From assembly GCA_026003195.1 (NCBI GenBank), contig BPGU01000002.1, positions 1,133,102-1,197,101 on the forward strand: a DNA stretch of 64,000 nucleotides, in the 5' to 3' direction. Source of the DNA: Armatimonadota bacterium (GTDB lineage Bacteria; Armatimonadota; HRBIN16). Shown here piece after piece: positions 60,998-64,000 of the stretch (position 1 is the first letter of the stretch; every line of letters starts with the position of its first letter). Both the position numbers and the translations under genes were made by a program. The notes beneath the pieces were generated by a model. It was not told the DNA's origin, searched no databases, and saw nothing but the letters and a program-made list of their open reading frames with translations.

Positions 60998-63319
60998 ATG
61001 AACCATGATTTCTCCCGTGCTGTGATGGTGAGCGCAGGGAGCGCGGCGCATCGGGCGGAACGGAAGGCGGCGCAGTTCCTGCGCGATGAGGTGAAGCGAC
61101 GCACTGGTCTCTCGTGGCAGATAGTGGAGATGCCTCGCGAGGGCGTGCCGACGGTAGTGATAGCGCATCCTCAGCGTGTGCCTGCCGGACTATCTCTGCC
61201 CCGACAGGCGGAACCACCTGCCGACTCCGCTGAGGGCTACACGCTCTATTTAGAGCTGCTCTCCCCGCGCGCACCGCGTCTGTGGCTGGTGGGCAACTGC
61301 GGGCGTGCTGCGCTGTTCGCGGTGGGGCAGTTGCTGCGCTGGCTGCATACCGAACGAGCACGCGCCTGGCTCCCCGACCACCAGCCGGGCAGGTTGATTT
61401 CCACCTCCGCCCGCTTCCCCATCCGAGGACACCAGTTAGGCTATCGCAGCACGCCGAACACTTACGATGCGTGGAACGTGGCGCAGTACGAGCAGTACAT
61501 CCGCGACTTGCTGGTTTTCGGAGCGAACAGCATCGAGCTCATCCCGGCTTTGAGACCGGACGAGCCGCGTACCGCCATCATGCCCCTGTCGCCGTGGGAG
61601 ATGAACGTTCGGCTATCCTCTCTGCTGGATGAGTATGACCTGGACGTGTGGATTTGGCTACCCAATACCGATGCGCCGTCGGGTCAACCCGCGGACATCC
61701 CGAAAATGGTGGCAGCCAGACGACGGCTGTTCGAATCTATGCCGCGCCTGGACCACGTGTTTGTGCCGGGAGGCGACCCGGGCGATATGCCCCCCGAGGA
61801 GCTGTTCCCGCTGTTAGAGAGGATGGCGGAGGAGCTGCGAAGGGTGCATCCCCGTGCCGGGCTATGGCTTTCTCCACAAGGCTTCAGCCGCGAGCGAATG
61901 GACGCCTTCTATCGCTTCCTGCGCGAGCAACAGCCGGACTGGCTGAGCGGCGTGGTATACGGTCCCTGGATACGTGACCGGATGGAACGGGTGCGCGAGA
62001 TGGTTCCGGCTCGCTACAAACTGCGCCGTTATCCCGACATTACGCATTGCGTGCGCTGTCAATATCCCGTGCCGGAATGGGACATGGCGTACGCGCTGAC
62101 CCTCAACCGTGAGCCGATCAACCCCCGCCCGATGGCGCAGGCGCACATCCATAATCTGTTCATGAACCTCGCCGACGGTTGTATCACCTACTCGGAAGGC
62201 GTGAACGATGATGTGAACAAGGCGATATGGTCGGCGCGACTGTGGGACCCGCGCTGTGCGGTACGCAACGTGCTCATAGAGTATGGACGTGTGTACATCT
62301 CCTCCGAGTTTGCGGAGGACATCGCGGAGGGGCTGCTGGCGCTGGAACGGAACTGGCAGGGCGCGCTTCTGGGCAATCCGCGTCCACGCCTGACACTGGG
62401 CTTGTGGAAACGTCTCTGGCAGGCGCTGGGCAAAGAGGGGCAGAGCAACTGGCGTTTGCAGATGGCGTATTTTCGTGCGCTCTTCGATGTGTTTGTGCAA
62501 GCGCGTCTGGAGGTAGAGAGCAAGCAGGAGCAGGATGCCCTGAGAGTTTTAGAGCAGGCGGAGCGTCTGGGAGCGCGCCGGGCGTGCGATGAGGCGAGAG
62601 CCATTTTGAGTAAGCCTGCTGTGACGCCCGCTATTGAAGCCATGCGTCAGGAGATACTGGCTCTGGGTGAGGCGCTGTGGAAGAGCATCGGGATGCAGAT
62701 GAGCGTATCGCGCTATCATGCGGACGGAGCGGAGCGCGGCGCGGTGCTGGACACGATGGACGAGCCGTTGAACAATCGCCTGTGGCTGCTCGCGGAGATG
62801 GAGAAAGCCCTGCAGCTGCCCGCCGAACAACAGGCGCAGGCGCTGGTCAAAATCGCACGGTGGACGGAGCCTGGTCCGGGTGGTTTCTATGATGACTTGG
62901 GCAATCCCAACGCGGAGCCGCATCTGGTGCGTGGGGAAGGATGGGCGAAAGACCCCGGCTTTCTGCGCTCCGCACAGGACGAGTTCGGTGCGATGGCTCC
63001 GGGTTACCGCCTGTCGTGGGGTAGCCAGGCATCCACGCTGTACGGCACGCCGTTAGAGATGCTGTATACCGGCTTAGACCCGAACGCGCGCTATCGCCTG
63101 CGGGTGGTGTATAACGGGCGATTTCGCGCGGTGATGCGCCTGATAGCGAACGACTCGGTAGAGATTCACGGTGCACTGAGGGGCACACAACCGCCTTCGG
63201 TGATGGAGTTTGCCATCCCTCAGGAGGCGACGCGCAGCGGCGTGCTGCGCCTGAAGTGGGAGCTCGTCGAAGGGCGGGGTTGCCAGGTGGCGGAAGTGTG
63301 GCTGATTCGAGAAGGATAG
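60998..63319 (+). CDS. Large glycosidase-like protein (GH20/GH67-type N-terminal domain)
   Basis: A 773-residue protein, no signal peptide. The N-terminal part (ERKAAQFLRDEVKRRTGLSW then VIAHPQ) resembles the small domain that precedes the barrel in GH20, GH67 and GH84 enzymes. The barrel begins RGHQLGYRSTPNTYDAWNVA and includes VFVPGGDPGDMPPEELFPLL. A long helical region (about 490-600) and a C-terminal beta domain follow. ATG 60998 has GGGGGGTGA upstream; GTG 60956, overlapping the previous stop, is the alternative. Substrate unknown; it forms a pair with the secreted gene before it. Confidence 0.7.
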   Translation: MNHDFSRAVMVSAGSAAHRAERKAAQFLRDEVKRRTGLSWQIVEMPREGVPTVVIAHPQRVPAGLSLPRQAEPPADSAEGYTLYLELLSPRAPRLWLVGNCGRAALFAVGQLLRWLHTERARAWLPDHQPGRLISTSARFPIRGHQLGYRSTPNTYDAWNVAQYEQYIRDLLVFGANSIELIPALRPDEPRTAIMPLSPWEMNVRLSSLLDEYDLDVWIWLPNTDAPSGQPADIPKMVAARRRLFESMPRLDHVFVPGGDPGDMPPEELFPLLERMAEELRRVHPRAGLWLSPQGFSRERMDAFYRFLREQQPDWLSGVVYGPWIRDRMERVREMVPARYKLRRYPDITHCVRCQYPVPEWDMAYALTLNREPINPRPMAQAHIHNLFMNLADGCITYSEGVNDDVNKAIWSARLWDPRCAVRNVLIEYGRVYISSEFAEDIAEGLLALERNWQGALLGNPRPRLTLGLWKRLWQALGKEGQSNWRLQMAYFRALFDVFVQARLEVESKQEQDALRVLEQAERLGARRACDEARAILSKPAVTPAIEAMRQEILALGEALWKSIGMQMSVSRYHADGAERGAVLDTMDEPLNNRLWLLAEMEKALQLPAEQQAQALVKIARWTEPGPGGFYDDLGNPNAEPHLVRGEGWAKDPGFLRSAQDEFGAMAPGYRLSWGSQASTLYGTPLEMLYTGLDPNARYRLRVVYNGRFRAVMRLIANDSVEIHGALRGTQPPSVMEFAIPQEATRSGVLRLKWELVEGRGCQVAEVWLIREG

Positions 63320-63398
63320 TGGTACAAAATAAGAGTGTTGCTTTAGTGGTTTGTCAGGTCTGATTGTTCCGGTAACAGCAAGATAGTGGCAACAACCC

Positions 63399-63472
63399 TG
63401 TCATTCTGAGCGCAAGCGAAGAATCTCCGCCTAACGACACTTGGAGATGCTTCACTGTCGCTCAGCATGACA
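63399..63472. repeat. Dispersed hairpin repeat, family 3
   Basis: TGTCATTCTGAGCG at the left pairs with CGCTCAGCATGACA at the right. The sequence CGCAAGCGAAGAATCTC in the left arm recurs in part at 16571-16595 and 63511-63526. Such 'attctgagcg..gaagaatc' hairpins are common dispersed repeats. Confidence 0.75.
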
Positions 63473-63887
63473 AAATTGGTTTACGACGTCGTATCTGAAG
63501 ATGTCACTACAATCAGATTCTTCGCTTCTGTGAGTATAGATGTGGGAAGAGGAGGATGATATACTCTTCCTGCACACCGCCAAGGGGACCGGAACACCCT
63601 GAGCGCGCTCGAGGAAAGACCCCGCTTCTGAAGCAGAAAAAGGTCACCCGCCGTTTCAAGGGCAGGCTTTCGGGTAGCGTTGCTGGCTTCGGCTCAGGTG
63701 CGGGAGGGTTTCCGCCGCTGCAAGACAGATGCAGTGGATGCCGCCCGGTTGGCGGAGTGCGGAGGACGAGCGTTTGCAGGAGGGTTGTGCGATGGTGCGC
63801 AATGAGGCATGATATCTGGAAGGAGTTCCGCTTGCCCGTGTGCCGGCTGTGGAACAGGTTCCCCTTGCACGAGGTGATTTCCTCTAT
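63473..63887. other. Intergenic region without recognised feature
   Basis: About 415 bp with no convincing gene. Open frames on both strands here have no domain-like sequence and no ribosome site. The right end runs into the tRNA promoter. Confidence 0.5.
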
Positions 63888-63916
63888 TTGACAACCCCTG
63901 AGGCGTATGCTATAAT
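63888..63916 (+). promoter_or_regulatory. Consensus promoter of tRNA-Val, TTGACA-N17-TATAAT
   Basis: TTGACA at 63888-63893 and TATAAT at 63911-63916 with 17 bp between, a perfect sigma-70 match. Transcription should begin near 63923, about 6 nt before the tRNA. Confidence 0.85.
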
Positions 63917-63928
63917 ACAGAAGCGTGT

Positions 63929-64000
63929 GGGCGGTTGGCGCAGCGGGAGCGCGCCTCGTTGACAACGAGGAGGTCAGTGGTTCGAATCCACTACCGCCCA
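63929..64000 (+). tRNA. tRNA-Val (anticodon GAC)
   Basis: A full cloverleaf of 72 nt up to the discriminator base. Acceptor arms GGGCGGT (63929-63935) and ACCGCCC (63993-63999) pair perfectly, the D stem is GCGC/GCGC, the anticodon stem CCTCG/CGAGG holds loop TTGACAA (anticodon GAC), and the T arm is AGTGG-TTCGAAT-CCACT. The discriminator A is the last base of the window, so CCA encoding cannot be seen. Confidence 0.95.

Noticed and set aside
63513..63965. 150-codon minus-strand frame across the tRNA promoter
   Set aside because: It would overlap the tRNA and its consensus promoter and has no recognisable domain.

Overview
The window looks like the chromosome of a Gram-negative-type (diderm) bacterium of the Armatimonadota, or a close relative, with roughly 55-60 % GC by eye. 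The evidence is indirect: two prepilin-like proteins with the [19 protein letters not shown] leader and an H-x9-DG motif near the C-terminus, two SLH-domain/beta-barrel proteins of the OmpM (outer-membrane tether) type, a PEP-CTERM secreted protein, a dockerin-ended secreted protein, a Tat-exported Gfo/Idh/MocA oxidoreductase, and many carbohydrate-active genes. No 16S rRNA is present, so the phylum call is inference.

Layout. 1-10530 (minus strand) is a housekeeping block: acnA-cinA-thpR (overlapping starts), a PEP-CTERM gene, recA, then rny-ymdB and a glycine-rich secreted protein cut by the window edge. 10645-11505 is a sugar-nucleotide-type epimerase. 11580-15987 is a compact chemotaxis-signalling cluster (cheC, cheD, an HDOD gene, cheR, cheY, cheX, a 59-aa YjfB-like gene, cheW) behind a sigma-28-like -10 box; no cheA, cheB or receptor gene is in view. 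15988-16917 has no protein gene but holds a candidate structured RNA on the minus strand and a mosaic of dispersed repeats. 16918-24690 (plus) holds an OsmC-type peroxidase, a GH127 remnant, the nfeD/slipin pair, a dapA-family aldolase, a GT4 glycosyltransferase, a DUF4139-like secreted protein and an SRPBCC protein.

24698-38140 (minus) holds a lytic transglycosylase, a YfhO-like membrane protein, a TPR protein, the glycine cleavage genes gcvPA-gcvH-gcvT, a DUF2993-like gene, a Na+-dependent NSS transporter with an unannotated 39-aa membrane partner, and the tandem SLH-porins. The transporter, its small partner, the DUF2993 gene, gcvT, gcvH and gcvPA are nested by overlaps or short gaps, which suggests uptake of an amino acid (perhaps glycine or a relative) coupled to its breakdown. 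38557-47836 holds ftcD, a GAF-GGDEF diguanylate cyclase, nicotinamidase, a GH57 branching enzyme, selA, an HD-GYP protein, a frameshifted GT4 and a polysaccharide deacetylase.

47884-57034 is the accessory part: an autoregulated LacI-type repressor, two prepilin-like genes each followed by tiny membrane or lipoprotein genes, a Tat-exported oxidoreductase, a degraded vapBC module flanked by a direct repeat of the oxidoreductase 3' end, a recent IS insertion (18-bp inverted ends, 9-bp target duplication) and a dockerin protein. 57110-58900 is coaBC-gmk, then two large glycosidase-like proteins and a tRNA-Val at the right edge with a consensus promoter. Several families of short palindromic repeats are scattered through the intergenic regions.
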